Assembly (NCBI GenBank): GCA_004835665.1
Contig: RBKR01000018.1
Coordinates: forward strand, 434,001 to 498,000
From: Phoma sp. XZ068
Taxonomy: Eukaryota > Ascomycota > Dothideomycetes > Pleosporales > Didymellaceae
DNA length: 64,000 bases
Direction: 5' to 3'
The notes beneath the pieces are model-generated. The model had not been told where the DNA came from. It worked only from the letters and a program-made list of their open reading frames with translations, and ran no database searches. Below, piece after piece: positions 1 to 10,494 of the stretch. Position 1 is the first letter of the stretch. The number at the start of each line of letters is the position of its first letter. The translations under genes were made by a program, and so were the position numbers.

Positions 1-934
1 GGTGGGCCTCAGGAGTTTCTAAAACTGGACTGACAGAAGGAGCAGTCTGACCGTTCTCTTGTCCAAAAAATAATAGGGCTTATTTCTGCCAGCGACAAGT
101 ACCATGTCTTGATGTTGAAGACAGAGGGTGTGCTTCTCCTTTACTCTGGTTGGCAACCACTTAACATCCACAGGTGGGGCCCTCGCTCACAGCATATGAT
201 CATCTTGCTAGGCGATGCACGATGTACCAGGAAACCGGACCGATGGTTTGGAAGTGGGACTGTACCTTGATTGATGTCAGCAAATGGCCTTGGGGTTCTT
301 GAAGATCAATTGTAGCTCGGCTGCCTGTCGGTGTCAGATTCCAGGTATTTCAGACACCTACTCAGCCGGAGTTGATCCAGATCGTGTAACAATGGCCACT
401 GCTTCGACATCGTACACCAGCTTAAACATTTTGGTGCTCTCCCGTCTGGGAACTCAGGAACTGTCTATGATCTAATAGAATCGCGGACGTAGCGGACGGT
501 GCAAGTGAAGTGTCAGCAAGAGATTTTTATCTGTGATCAAATGTGAAAGCATCGGGTCTCGGAGCCGGTTTGTCGACAGTACAGACTTCTTGTGAGCATT
601 CTTGTGGTATGGAAATGAGATGTTGACATAAGGACGGCGGTACGTTGAGGAGCGACATCATGTCACAGTAGCACTATGAGTTTGGCGTTGATAAGGGTGT
701 TTCTGACGGGGGCGATGATGATTCTTGCAGCTGTTGCATGTGTCGAAGGTTACAACGGTCTTGGTGATGGCCCAAGGTCCCTGTGGGAAGTCGCGACGTG
801 GGGAAACGCTTAACTACTTTTGGGTTTAATTGACTTTTAGCGTGGGTAAAACGCGAAACGCGTCGCCAGGGGAACACGCGCATCAACCGCCCACTTTTCC
901 ACCGCTCGACCCCTCATACACAGCAGCTTACACC
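1..934. other. Left-edge intergenic region and MCM5 upstream sequence
   Basis: No gene could be supported here. The longest open frames (for example 284-475 on the plus strand) are short, show no recognisable domain and do not join to a longer frame through plausible splice sites. The last 100 bases or so are pyrimidine-rich and lead into a CACCATGG-type start context, so this part probably holds the MCM5 promoter and leader. Confidence 0.5.
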
Positions 935-3150
935 ATGGCAGACAGGCAAACAGCATACTCAATCAGCATCTTTGGCAGCCAGGCTGGCGATGGGCCTCAA
1001 GATGGCACCTCTCCTTCGCGTGTCCAGCAACAGCTGGTTGACTTCATCATGGATTTCCATCTCGACAACGTCTTCCTCTACCGAGACCAAATTCGCGAAA
1101 ACGTACTCGTAAAGCAGTATTACTGCGACATCGACATTGCGCACCTTATCTCATACGACGAAGAGCTTGCGCACAAGCTTCAACAAGACCCCGCCGAGAT
1201 CATACCTCTTGTACGCTTGTAATGCTCGGCTAAGCTATTCTGGCTGACCTTAAACAGTTCGAAGCAGCACTCAAGACATGCACACAACGTATTGTCTACC
1301 CTTCACAGAGGAACGTAAAGCTTCCCGAACACCAGCTTTTGCTCCACTCGTCTGCCTCGGAACTTTCTATCCGCGACCTCACAGCGAACAACGTCTCGCA
1401 TCTCGTTCGCATACCCGGTATCATTATTGGTGCCTCTACGCTCTCTTCGAAATCCACAGCACTAGCAATTCGATGCCGAAACTGTCAGCATGAGGAGATG
1501 ATCCCTGTCTCAGGTGGCTTCGCAGGAGTGTCGCTCCCACGGACTTGCGCAAGACAGGCCGGCGAGGGTGACGACAAATGCCCTCTAGATCCATACTATG
1601 TCATGCACGAGCGCTGTCAGTTTATTGACCAGCAAGTACTCAAGCTGCAAGAGGCTCCTGATCAGGTCCCTGTCGGAGAACTGCCTCGACACATCATGAT
1701 ATCTGCAGACCGATATCTCGCCAACAGGGTTGTACCGGGTACACGATGCACAGTGATGGGCATTTTCTCGATCTACCAGCAAAAGGGCTCCAAGAAAGCG
1801 TCCAGCGCCGCAGTGGCTATCCGCAACCCTTACATTCGAGCAGTAGGCATCCACGCAGACGTCGACCACACGAACAAAGGAAATGCCGTTTTCACAGAGG
1901 AGGAAGAACAAGAGTTTTTGGAGATGAGCAGGAGACCGGACATCTACTCTGTCTTCGCCAAGTGCATTGCACCTTCGATTTATGGAAATGAGGACATCAA
2001 GAAGGCCATTGCGTGTCTGCTGATGGGTGGCTCCAAGAAGATCTTGCCTGATGGCATGAAACTTCGTGGTGACATCAACGTTCTGCTTCTGGGAGATCCA
2101 GGAACGGCCAAGTCTCAATTGCTGAAGTTCGTGGAGAAGGTGTCACCGATTGCTATCTACACATCTGGAAAGGGTTCGTCTGCGGCAGGTCTGACAGCGT
2201 CCGTACAGCGCGATCACACCACACGCGAGTTTTACCTCGAAGGTGGTGCCATGGTGCTAGCAGACGGAGGCGTTGTTTGTATCGATGAGTTCGACAAGAT
2301 GAGGGACGAAGACCGGGTGGCTATCCACGAAGCCATGGAACAGCAGACCATTTCTATCGCAAAGGCCGGTATCACTACAATTCTGAATTCGAGGACATCA
2401 GTACTGGCCGCCGCTAACCCTATTTTCGGACGTTATGACGATATGAAGACACCCGGCGAGAACATCGACTTCCAGACGACGATCTTGTCACGTTTCGATA
2501 TGATCTTCATTGTACGAGACGAGCACGATCGTGGCCGTGACGAGAGAATCGCAAAGCACGTCATGGGTATCGCAATGGGCGGACGTGGTGTAGAGGAGAC
2601 GGTCCAGGCCGAGATCCCGATCGAGAAGATGAAGCGCTACATCACATACTGCAGGCAGAAGTGTGCGCCACGCCTTTCACCCGAGGCCGCTGAGAAGTTG
2701 AGCTCTCACTTTGTCAGCATCAGGCGGCAGGTTCACGCATCTGAGATGAACGCAAACCAGCGAAGCAGCATCCCTATCACAGTCCGTCAACTGGAAGCCA
2801 TTATTCGTATCACAGAGTCGCTGGCCAAGCTGTCTCTGGCTCCTATCGCTGACGAGTCGCACGTTGACGAAGCGATTCGGCTCTTCCTTGCCTCTACTAT
2901 GGACGCAGTGACACAAGGCGAGGGCCAGAGTTCGAAGGAGCTGATGGACGAGACAAACAGGGTCGAGGAAGAGCTAAGGAGGCGTATGCCAATTGGATGG
3001 CAAGTGAACCTCTCTTCGCTCAAACGTGAGTTTGTCGACGGCAAGGGATACTCGGAACAAGCTCTCGCAAGAGCACTGCACGTTATGTCAGCCAGGGAGA
3101 CAATTAGGATGCGACACGGTGGTAGCGTTGTTTTCAGAGCTGGTGCTTAA
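935..3150 (+). CDS. mcm5: DNA replication licensing factor MCM5 (MCM2-7 helicase subunit)
   Basis: Subunit of the hexameric MCM2-7 replicative helicase, which is loaded at origins and unwinds DNA in the nucleus. Exons are 935-1210 and 1258-3150, with a 47-bp phase-0 intron; the product is 722 residues, normal for MCM5. The start ATG has a CACCATGG context. A zinc-binding set is visible at about C165, C168, C189 and C200. The AAA+ domain has Walker A GDPGTAKS at about 371-378, Walker B VVCIDEFDKM at about 431-440, and an arginine finger LSRFD near 502. The C-terminal tail is winged-helix-like. It is convergent with the DUF4419 gene. Nothing is abnormal; the assignment to MCM5 within the MCM family rests on overall similarity and length. 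Confidence 0.96.
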
Positions 3151-3502
3151 GGCCTTGATGCTTCGTTTTCATTTAAGCAAGATGTTCATATGATTGTTAT
3201 TCGGTGGTGCATGAAACACAGATCACCGTTGGATACGGCTTGATGAGGAGTAATGTTTACGAATGCTAGCGCGCTGGCGTCTTGGAGTCTATAGAAGCAT
3301 TCGGGCTTGATGAATATACCAATTCCATACGAAACCTAGAGCGCCTTTATCAGCCTGTGTGATCCTGGCCAATGATGCGACATTTCCATTTGGACGACGA
3401 CGCAAACCCTTTTGCTACGGTATACCTCACTCGTACCTGCAGCTCCCAGATTTGTACACGAGCAGGCTATCGAGAGTTTTTATGCTCCTGGTAATCCGCG
3501 GC
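3151..3502. other. Convergent intergenic region MCM5 / DUF4419 gene
   Basis: These 352 bp lie between two gene 3' ends and probably hold both 3' UTRs and polyadenylation signals. A plus-strand open frame starting at 3359 runs into the DUF4419 gene antisense and has no recognisable content. Confidence 0.5.
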
Positions 3503-4783
3503 CTAGCAGTGCTCAGCAGGTTCGCTTTCATTATCATTATCCTCAATCTCTTCCTCGTAGATGAAGGCCGACGGAAGTGGTGCCTCGTCATCGAAATCAT
3601 CGTAGTACTGAAAAGGATGAGGTGGCGGGGCTTCTTCCTCTTCATCAGTACCAGCTTTCAGTTCACACATGAACCATCCGGTCAACGGTTGGAGCGAGTT
3701 CATCCCCGGCTCCCCTGACGCACAACTTCTTGATGCCTGGATGCCGAGAGATCCTGCAAAAAACTGCGCACGGTATATTTCGTCTTTGTCGTTGATTGTG
3801 ACGATAAGCGAGGCTGCGCCGCTTGGGATACTGTCTGTGTTAATCGCGTGGTACTGTACGCCATCCAGCATGCATCCCTTCCTGGCCACATTGCCACCAG
3901 GAAGAGTTCCGTACATTCGTCGGCCATACTCATCCCAGAAGCAGAAGGCTGTAATCCACCCAGATAAGTCGACAGAATCACAGGCTTTCCCTGGGCTTGC
4001 TACCTTGCTCCAGAACTCTTTGGTTGAGGCCGAGCCAGGCGCATCGAAGGATTGTTGGAACCCACGAACAACTGGCTGGAGAAGTCTTCCAAATGTGGCT
4101 GGTTCGTTACGACATTCGGCCGGAAGATGCTGAGACCCAAATTGCCATAGGTCTTTCACGCGCTCCATCAACTCACTCCAGTCCTTGCGTTCTCCCAGCA
4201 ACGATACTGATGGGATCCCGCACTTTTTATGCATTGTATAGCTGAAGACCTTCCTTTGCGTTCCCATCATAATAATCAATGCCGCCGCGATATCAGACTC
4301 TGTAGTTGTACTGAAATCAGGCGCAATCCAGCCTTGAAAATGTGGCGAGAGAGAATTTTCCTGAATCATACTACTCATGCGGGCCGACATGATGCTAAAG
4401 TCTGAGTATTCAAAGCTTGCAGCGTCTTCAACATAAAGCTCTTTCCGCCCCTTGTGTTTCACATTTCCAATGCTCATCTCTGACGAATGCGCATTAAAGA
4501 AGAAGCTGAGTTGAGATATGATCGCCAGCCAAACATCATCGGGGCGTAATATCAAATGATGGTGGCCGTTATATGCGTGTAGAAGCGCCCAAACGAACCC
4601 GTTGTTCGATGGTGAGATGTGTTCAAGCCGAAACTCACGGCGTGTTATCGAGGATTGCACGATACCCAAGCCTTGGCTATACTCATTTGGAAACGAATGT
4701 CGAAAAAGTTCTTCCGTCGAATTCGCTCTGGCTCCCTTCCACTGCTGTGGATCATGGTGCGCAGTTGTGAAAGTGATCGGCAT
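3503..4783 (-). CDS. DUF4419 domain protein
   Basis: An intronless frame encoding 426 residues if it starts at the ATG beginning MPITFTTAHH. The frame stays open to 4993, but DUF4419 proteins typically begin with this kind of short Met-Pro-hydrophobic segment, so I prefer 4783. The segments WALLHAYNGHHHLILRPDD, VWLAIISQLSFFFNAHSSEM and the later SGWITAFCFWDE are characteristic of this fungal and bacterial family of unknown function. The C-terminal 40 residues are acidic and low in complexity. It lies head to head with a HET-domain gene, 237 bp away, suggesting shared regulation. No catalytic residues can be named, so the molecular role is unknown. Confidence 0.85.
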   Translation of the reverse strand: MPITFTTAHHDPQQWKGARANSTEELFRHSFPNEYSQGLGIVQSSITRREFRLEHISPSNNGFVWALLHAYNGHHHLILRPDDVWLAIISQLSFFFNAHSSEMSIGNVKHKGRKELYVEDAASFEYSDFSIMSARMSSMIQENSLSPHFQGWIAPDFSTTTESDIAAALIIMMGTQRKVFSYTMHKKCGIPSVSLLGERKDWSELMERVKDLWQFGSQHLPAECRNEPATFGRLLQPVVRGFQQSFDAPGSASTKEFWSKVASPGKACDSVDLSGWITAFCFWDEYGRRMYGTLPGGNVARKGCMLDGVQYHAINTDSIPSGAASLIVTINDKDEIYRAQFFAGSLGIQASRSCASGEPGMNSLQPLTGWFMCELKAGTDEEEEAPPPHPFQYYDDFDDEAPLPSAFIYEEEIEDNDNESEPAEHC

Positions 4784-5020
4784 TTTGGAGAAAGTAAGAA
4801 CACGCAGTCTGAAGAGGCCAGATTTTGGCGTGATGAGGCTAGGACGGTCAGGCTGGAGATTGACAACATGCAGCTTACCCTGGTCCTGCGATGGGGTCCT
4901 GTCAGCGAGTTGCCTATTTCTGCTAACTACGCGGGGTTGCTCCAAACCGCACCACGCATCCACTTCCCATAAAGCAGTATGCTCCCGCGGCACTAGTAAT
5001 TAGTCTTCTCAGCCATCAAC
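4784..5020. promoter_or_regulatory. Shared divergent promoter of the DUF4419 and HET genes
   Basis: This 237-bp segment separates two opposed start codons and must contain, or overlap, both promoters. The upstream open extension of the DUF4419 frame crosses most of it, so the boundary depends on which DUF4419 start is used. I see no clear TATA box or repeated motif. Confidence 0.5.
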
Positions 5021-7543
5021 ATGGAGCAAGACAGTCAGAGGACAATCGTTCGTGAATTGATAAGAGAACGTCCAAATACTACCGGTATCACCAAAGATGG
5101 CAAGGATCAAGGTTGGGCCGCAACTACCGCTACATACGACTTCCAGAGGCTCTGGGAACATGCCTTGACATTTCGTACATACAAACCAGATACTACCAAT
5201 GAGGCCGTTTTGATAACACCCAATGGGCCAAGCGCGATTCCGAGGCATCCTAACGGTAGCTTCTCTCACGATCGAGTACCCGCCAGCAATATCTGCGAAG
5301 CCTGTGAGGAGGTGGACATTCCCAAATTGCTCGGCCGTGCGAATGGGAGAAGGCTTCATATGGGTTGGTCAGATCAAATCCTCTCTTGCAACAATTGCTC
5401 GTTATGTCGACTCGTCACAGCCTCCCTGCAGCGCGAGGCCAGCACCGACTATGCACTTGAAACGTGGAAGTTTGAAGAACCTGAGTCAGCCGGAAAGGAC
5501 ATGTTGAAGCTCAAGTCGCGATGCTTTGTCCTACTGACCACCCTTTCTTCCTCAGAGCCTGCACGGCCCGGTCGAGATCGGCAATTTCATATCCAGTGTT
5601 GGTTCTTACATTGGTCGACCGGTGCAATAATGGGACAATCTACGATACGACTACTCGAAACGGACACAGAGAAAGTTCAAAAGTCAAAGTTGTTCAGCGG
5701 CCGAGTTGTCGATCCCACGAGAGCTGACTTTGACCTGGCTCGTTCGTGGTTGCACGAATGCGACCGTGACCACGATTGCCTACAACGAGACAAGGAAAAA
5801 ACCGGCAGCATAGAGGGGCTATTAGTTATTGACGTTCACAAGCTTTGTATTGTCGAACTGCCTTCCAATTACGGTGCAAGGTATGTAGCCCTGAGCTACG
5901 TCTGGCCGTGGTTCCACGATTGGAAGGATTTTGTACCATTGCAACTCCGTCGGTCAAATCTGAAGGACTTCAAACAGCCTGGTTATTTAGCGGAGTTGCA
6001 GAGCGGGCTCCCTAATGTGATAAAAGACGCCTTTCAAGCTGTTCGGAATCTCAACGAGACTTACATCTGGATTGACGCACTCTGTATTGTCCAAGACGAT
6101 GAGGTAGCAAAGCAAAACCTTATTCAAAAGATGGACCATGTCTATGGTGGCGCCTACCTTACCATCGTTGCTGCAACATCCGCTGAACCATCCAAAGACT
6201 ACTCAATCCCTGGGGTAGGTATTGAAAGAAAAAGCCAACAGATAACAGAGACCGTGGATGGTCTCCGTTTCGTCAGCGCACTTCCAGACTATAACGAATC
6301 GCTGAGGACAACTCGCTGGGTGACCAGAGGCTGGACCTTCCAGGAAGGACTGTTATCAAGACGATGTCTCATCTTCACAGAGCACCAAATGTACTTCCGA
6401 TGCACCCGAGATTCCCGTTGCGAGGATGTCGTCGTCTCTGGACCACAGACTGCGCTCTGCAATAGCCACCCGGCCAAACCGAACCAACGCTTAAGCAAAG
6501 TGGACTACCTACTAAACTCTGACTTCCTGCAACGGCAAAAGGGCGTGGATTGGTTCAGTGAATACGTCCGGGTAGTTTCTGAGTTTACTAAGCGATCATT
6601 GACCGTCGAAACGGATATCATGTCAGCTTTTGCTGGGATTATGAACAGATTATCACCCTACATTGAAGGCACAGGTTTCGCAGCCGGACATCCGTTTAAA
6701 AGGTTCGAGAAGTCTTTGCTTTGGTATCCCACCACGGCATCAAAGCGCAGAACAGTAGCCGTCCGACCACCTAATCACATGTATCGGTTTCCATCCTGGT
6801 CCTGGGCGGGATGGATCGGCAGCGTAGACTACGAGGTTGATCGACCAGGAAAGAAACCTACACTTCATCAACACCTCGATCTCGTACAGTGGTTCCGGTG
6901 GGCAGGCTCCGTTTTCGGCTTGGTCCCTTTGCGAGATGGATGGCATCTCTATAATCCACCGGAAGCCGAGGGTCCACGCGGTTATGAGTTTGGGCGAATG
7001 GTGGGGCACAAGCCTGCCTTGGCTGCCAATACTACGCTGATCATAACGTGGGCTACAACTATCATGAGGAAGTTGCAACTGCCCGAGGTTCATATCGGCC
7101 AGTGGGTCACTGATTGGGATCAGAGCTTGCCTTGTCTAGCCATTAAAGACGAGCAAGGGCTGGCGTGTGGCTTCATAGCATCAGCAGACAGGACTTGGGT
7201 GCAGAAGTATAAACGCTTCGGCGGTGGCTTGTGTGAACTCCTGTTGTTATCCATTACTGAGAGGTCTGAGGACGACATCAGGGGTGGTGAACGTTTGCTT
7301 CACGCTAAGTATCGACCGGGTGGACACGAATTTCCCATGTTCATCAATGTCATGTTGATCGAATTTGGAGAGGATCAGACAGATCCGGCCGACGAAAAGG
7401 CCATCGTCAGGTATGATCCACAAGTGACTATGGACAGAGAGCATCGTGTCGCATACCGGCGAGGAATAGGGTTCGTGCATGTCAGCAGTGTTAATTTTCT
7501 TGACCATACAGGAAACGACAGGAAGATTGTAATCCTCGGCTGA
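5021..7543 (+). CDS. Heterokaryon incompatibility (HET) domain protein
   Basis: An intronless frame of 840 residues. The N-terminal part has Cys pairs ICEAC (about 91-95) and SCNNCSLC (about 122-129), common ahead of HET domains. The HET domain spans about 287-480, with ARYVALSYVW near 286-295, TYIWIDALCIVQDD near 347-360, and RWVTRGWTFQEGLLS after residue 430. HET domains occur in proteins triggering cell death on fusion of unlike fungal individuals and in many paralogues of unknown role; they are TIR-related by structure prediction. The glycine that usually follows SYVW is replaced by Pro-Trp here. The C-terminal half has no recognised domain. The partner and trigger are unknown. It is divergent from the DUF4419 gene. 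Confidence 0.92.
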   Translation: MEQDSQRTIVRELIRERPNTTGITKDGKDQGWAATTATYDFQRLWEHALTFRTYKPDTTNEAVLITPNGPSAIPRHPNGSFSHDRVPASNICEACEEVDIPKLLGRANGRRLHMGWSDQILSCNNCSLCRLVTASLQREASTDYALETWKFEEPESAGKDMLKLKSRCFVLLTTLSSSEPARPGRDRQFHIQCWFLHWSTGAIMGQSTIRLLETDTEKVQKSKLFSGRVVDPTRADFDLARSWLHECDRDHDCLQRDKEKTGSIEGLLVIDVHKLCIVELPSNYGARYVALSYVWPWFHDWKDFVPLQLRRSNLKDFKQPGYLAELQSGLPNVIKDAFQAVRNLNETYIWIDALCIVQDDEVAKQNLIQKMDHVYGGAYLTIVAATSAEPSKDYSIPGVGIERKSQQITETVDGLRFVSALPDYNESLRTTRWVTRGWTFQEGLLSRRCLIFTEHQMYFRCTRDSRCEDVVVSGPQTALCNSHPAKPNQRLSKVDYLLNSDFLQRQKGVDWFSEYVRVVSEFTKRSLTVETDIMSAFAGIMNRLSPYIEGTGFAAGHPFKRFEKSLLWYPTTASKRRTVAVRPPNHMYRFPSWSWAGWIGSVDYEVDRPGKKPTLHQHLDLVQWFRWAGSVFGLVPLRDGWHLYNPPEAEGPRGYEFGRMVGHKPALAANTTLIITWATTIMRKLQLPEVHIGQWVTDWDQSLPCLAIKDEQGLACGFIASADRTWVQKYKRFGGGLCELLLLSITERSEDDIRGGERLLHAKYRPGGHEFPMFINVMLIEFGEDQTDPADEKAIVRYDPQVTMDREHRVAYRRGIGFVHVSSVNFLDHTGNDRKIVILG

Positions 7544-8122
7544 AACTCCTCTATCTCGTGTAGACAAATTAGTTCGAATGTAAATTCTTCCCTTCTACAC
7601 TGTACTCTTCGGTACAGCCCTGGCACTCAATTGCAGCAGCTCTTTGTCCACGATACGACATAGCGAATGACTACTTTTCACCCTCTTTGACTCATGACTC
7701 GGTATCTTACTAAGGTGCTGAAGTGACCAGACATACGATTAATTAATTCCACCATTGACACTATTCTTACTCACGGGCATGGGATGAACCAGTGTACGAG
7801 AATTAACTTGCGTTACTTTTCGATCCGCGAAGGTCGCTGCTTAATGTTTTGTGTTCAAATACATATCCGCCGGTCCTGACAACACCTCATTGCAGGTCTG
7901 CGCCTCAGCCTCTTCTCGTTTCTTGAGCACGTCCTACCTCACACATAAACCAAGCAATTCCAGTCCAGAACATTTCTAGCCTGAACACGAGATGATCTTT
8001 TGATTAGAAGTCAGCATCTTGCTAAACCATCGTTTCACCCATCACATGTTCAACGCACGAAGCACATGCCCTATGCTGCTGTTCGATACACTACCGTACT
8101 ATCATTCGTCCCCCTCTACAGC
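7544..8122. other. Convergent intergenic region HET / SDR
   Basis: These 579 bp lie between two 3' ends. They are somewhat AT-rich, with an ATTAATTAATT stretch near 7738. No open frame with recognisable content was found; plus-strand frames from 8000 are antisense shadows of the dehydrogenase gene. Confidence 0.5.
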
Positions 8123-8872
8123 CTACCACGGCACCACACTTCCATCCCAGCTCTTAAATGCTCCCCCCGTCTCCTCCCTCGTCGACTCATCCAAGTTCTT
8201 CAGCAGCCCTCCCACGCTCTTCTCAACCGTAATACCTCCCGCCTTCCTCACTCCCACCTCACCCATGAAAGTAATACTCATGTCTGTCAACACCAACCCC
8301 GGATGTGCGACATAAGCACACAGCCACTCCTCCTCAACATGCAGTCTCTTGACCATCCAATTCAGCGCTGCTTTACTTGCCCCGTACGGCGAAAAGGCAC
8401 CAGGTAGATTATCCTGTATCGTGATACTGCCGATCACTGTGCTGATAGCAAGGAACTTGGGGTTGGGAGAGCGCTGAAGAAGAGGGCGGAACGCTTGGAA
8501 AAGTAGGATTGGAGCAATGGCGTTGTTGTTGAAGTGTTCGCGCAGTGCCGAGGGTGAATTCTGGGAGATGGGGGCATTGGAGTGTGCGATTCCGGCGTTG
8601 GCGATCAAGACGTCGAGTGATGTGATGGAGTGGTTGGTTTGAAGGTATTCGGCTGCGACGGAAGAGTCGGTATCGGAAGCAAGGTCTAGTTTGAGCAGAA
8701 TGAGTATGGAGCCGGAGGCCTTGGGTAGGGCCTCGAGAATTGCGGTGGAACTGGCGAGGTCTCGGACAGCGGCGACGACGGTGGTGTTAGGGCGGAGAAG
8801 GAGAGAAGATGTGAGCCCTTTGCCAATACCACGGTTGGCGCCCGTAACAAGATATGTCAAGTTTTGTGACAT
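8123..8872 (-). CDS. Short-chain dehydrogenase/reductase (SDR), norsolorinic-acid-ketoreductase-like
   Basis: A 249-residue NAD(P)-dependent oxidoreductase of the classical SDR size. The nucleotide-binding motif TGANRGIG is at 10-17, NAG at 92-94, a candidate catalytic Ser in AISTVIGS at about 142-149, and the YxxxK motif as Y163/K167. The pattern resembles fungal SDRs annotated as norsolorinic acid ketoreductase-like, but no polyketide synthase or other cluster gene is nearby, so the substrate is open. No signal peptide or membrane segment is seen, so it is probably cytosolic. It is intronless, starts at an ATG, and is divergent from the uL1m gene. Confidence 0.9.
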   Translation of the reverse strand: MSQNLTYLVTGANRGIGKGLTSSLLLRPNTTVVAAVRDLASSTAILEALPKASGSILILLKLDLASDTDSSVAAEYLQTNHSITSLDVLIANAGIAHSNAPISQNSPSALREHFNNNAIAPILLFQAFRPLLQRSPNPKFLAISTVIGSITIQDNLPGAFSPYGASKAALNWMVKRLHVEEEWLCAYVAHPGLVLTDMSITFMGEVGVRKAGGITVEKSVGGLLKNLDESTREETGGAFKSWDGSVVPW

Positions 8873-9472
8873 TTTGCCCGATGGATTTCAACGGCGGTTT
8901 ATTCTGTGTAGAAGGAGAATGTAGCGGTTATCAGTGCTCGGTTTTGCTGATGAGTCTTGCCGTGAACATTGTCTGTTCGGCATTTATACCACCCATGTCG
9001 TCGATCACACTGACGAGAACCGGCGTCAATATCGCAGAATGAGAGCTTCTCTATTGAGCACCTCTTCCAGGCTAGTTTTGTTCAGTCTAGATCCATTTAA
9101 AAAGTAGACACCAGGCTAGATCCTAGTTAATCATGTGCAGGATTCAGGCACAGCCTGAGCCAATGTCGAACAAAATAAGTGGGTGGAGTACAGACGAGAA
9201 GACCGACAGAGGACACATGATTATTGAGGATATTGCAAAGTGGTTAGTAGAGGGACAAAGTGCTATATGATAAAATGTAACAGACAATTTCGATTCAAGA
9301 CATAAATATATCGATTCGCCAAGAGAGAGCGAGAGTAATCGTACGATGGTGAAGCTGACAAGATATGCGCACGTGACCGTGACCCCCGAAGCGCCGACTG
9401 GCCGATGGTGAACTCGAACATTGAACTTTTGGTCAACTTCACGCGCCAGCCATCACCAATTGCAACGCCGCC
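8873..9472. promoter_or_regulatory. Divergent upstream region of the SDR and uL1m genes
   Basis: A 600-bp segment between opposed starts. It holds no supported gene. The minus-strand frame 9263-9760 runs out of the uL1m gene antisense and shows no domain. Confidence 0.45.
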
Positions 9473-10418
9473 ATGGCCGCCCCACGATCGCTCGCAGCGC
9501 CCTTCAGCGTGGCACGGCTCGCTGCATCGTCGCTGACCACCCTCCGCCCGCAAGTCTGTCGCTTCGCAACGCCGGCATACCAGACCATCCGCTGCGCAAC
9601 AACATCGAAAACACAACCTGCGAAGAAGAAGAAGGCCCGCAACACCTTCCGCCAATATGACCTGAGGAAGACGGAGCAATTCGCCCTCGTCGACGCAATG
9701 CAGTATATTCGCGCATTCGAAGTCGGGCGGAACCCTTCCTCGTCCAAGTACGAACTGCACGTCCGCCTGCGCTCGCTGAAGAACGGCCCCGTAGTGCGCA
9801 ACCGATTACGACTACCGCACTCGGTCAAGACAGATCTGCGAATCTGCGTCATCGCGCCCGTGGACTCCAAGGCCGGACAGGAAGCGCGATCCGCAGGTGC
9901 GACGCTGGTCGGCGAGGAGGAGATCTTCAAGCAGGTCCAGGAGGGCATCATCGAGTTTGACAGGTGTATCTGCCACATCGACTCGCTGCAGAAGCTGAAC
10001 AAGGCCGGTTTGGGAAGAGTGTTGGGTCCCAAGGGACTCATGCCGAGCACGAAGACCGGCACCGTCGTGACGAACATTGGGCCAACCGTAAGGAACATGG
10101 TTGGTGGTAGCGAGTACAGAGAGAGGCTGGGTGTGATCCGTATGGCAGTCGGTCAGCTGGGCTTCACTCCCGCGGAGATGCAGGAGAACATCAAGTCGTT
10201 CATGGACGCTTTGAAGAAGGATATTGCGCAGTTGCAGGACCGCGTGTCGAAGGAGATTCACGAAGTGGTAGGTCAAATATACTTGCACACAGTTACAGCG
10301 ACATTTGCTAATACTCTGCTAGGTCCTCAGCTCCACAAACTCACCAGGATTCACACTAAACGGCGAATTCAAGGGCCCCAACTCGATATCACCGGCCCTC
10401 CTCACCGGCCCCTTGTAA
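9473..10418 (+). CDS. mrpl1: Mitochondrial large ribosomal subunit protein uL1m
   Basis: Component of the mitochondrial ribosome L1 stalk. Exons are 9473-10267 and 10323-10418, joined across a 55-bp intron with GTAGGT donor and CTAG acceptor; the product is 296 residues. Without splicing the frame would end in an unrelated tail, while splicing gives an ending (SPGFTLNGEF) that fits the family. The N-terminus, rich in Arg/Ala/Ser with few acids, looks like a mitochondrial presequence. The uL1 signature is seen in GRVLGPKGLMPSTKTGTVV and in the following helix MVGGSEYRERLGVIRMAVG. It converges with COG2, with only 76 bp between stop codons. Confidence 0.93.
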
Positions 10419-10494
10419 ATTTCATGTAGCTTTTCCGTTGTACAAACAATGTACCATATCAACGCCACCGCTATGCTGGTATCATGATTAACCC

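Noticed and set aside
4784..4993. N-terminal extension of the DUF4419 protein to the ATG at 4993
   Set aside because: The frame is open, but the extra 70 residues have no family resemblance and would use almost the whole shared promoter. The internal ATG gives the family-like start.
8123..8872. Secondary-metabolite cluster around the norsolorinic-ketoreductase-like SDR
   Set aside because: No polyketide synthase, peptide synthetase, P450 or cluster regulator lies nearby; the neighbours are a HET gene and a ribosomal protein gene.
9439..10098. Minus-strand frame of 219 codons over the uL1m gene
   Set aside because: Antisense shadow of a conserved ribosomal protein exon with no domain.
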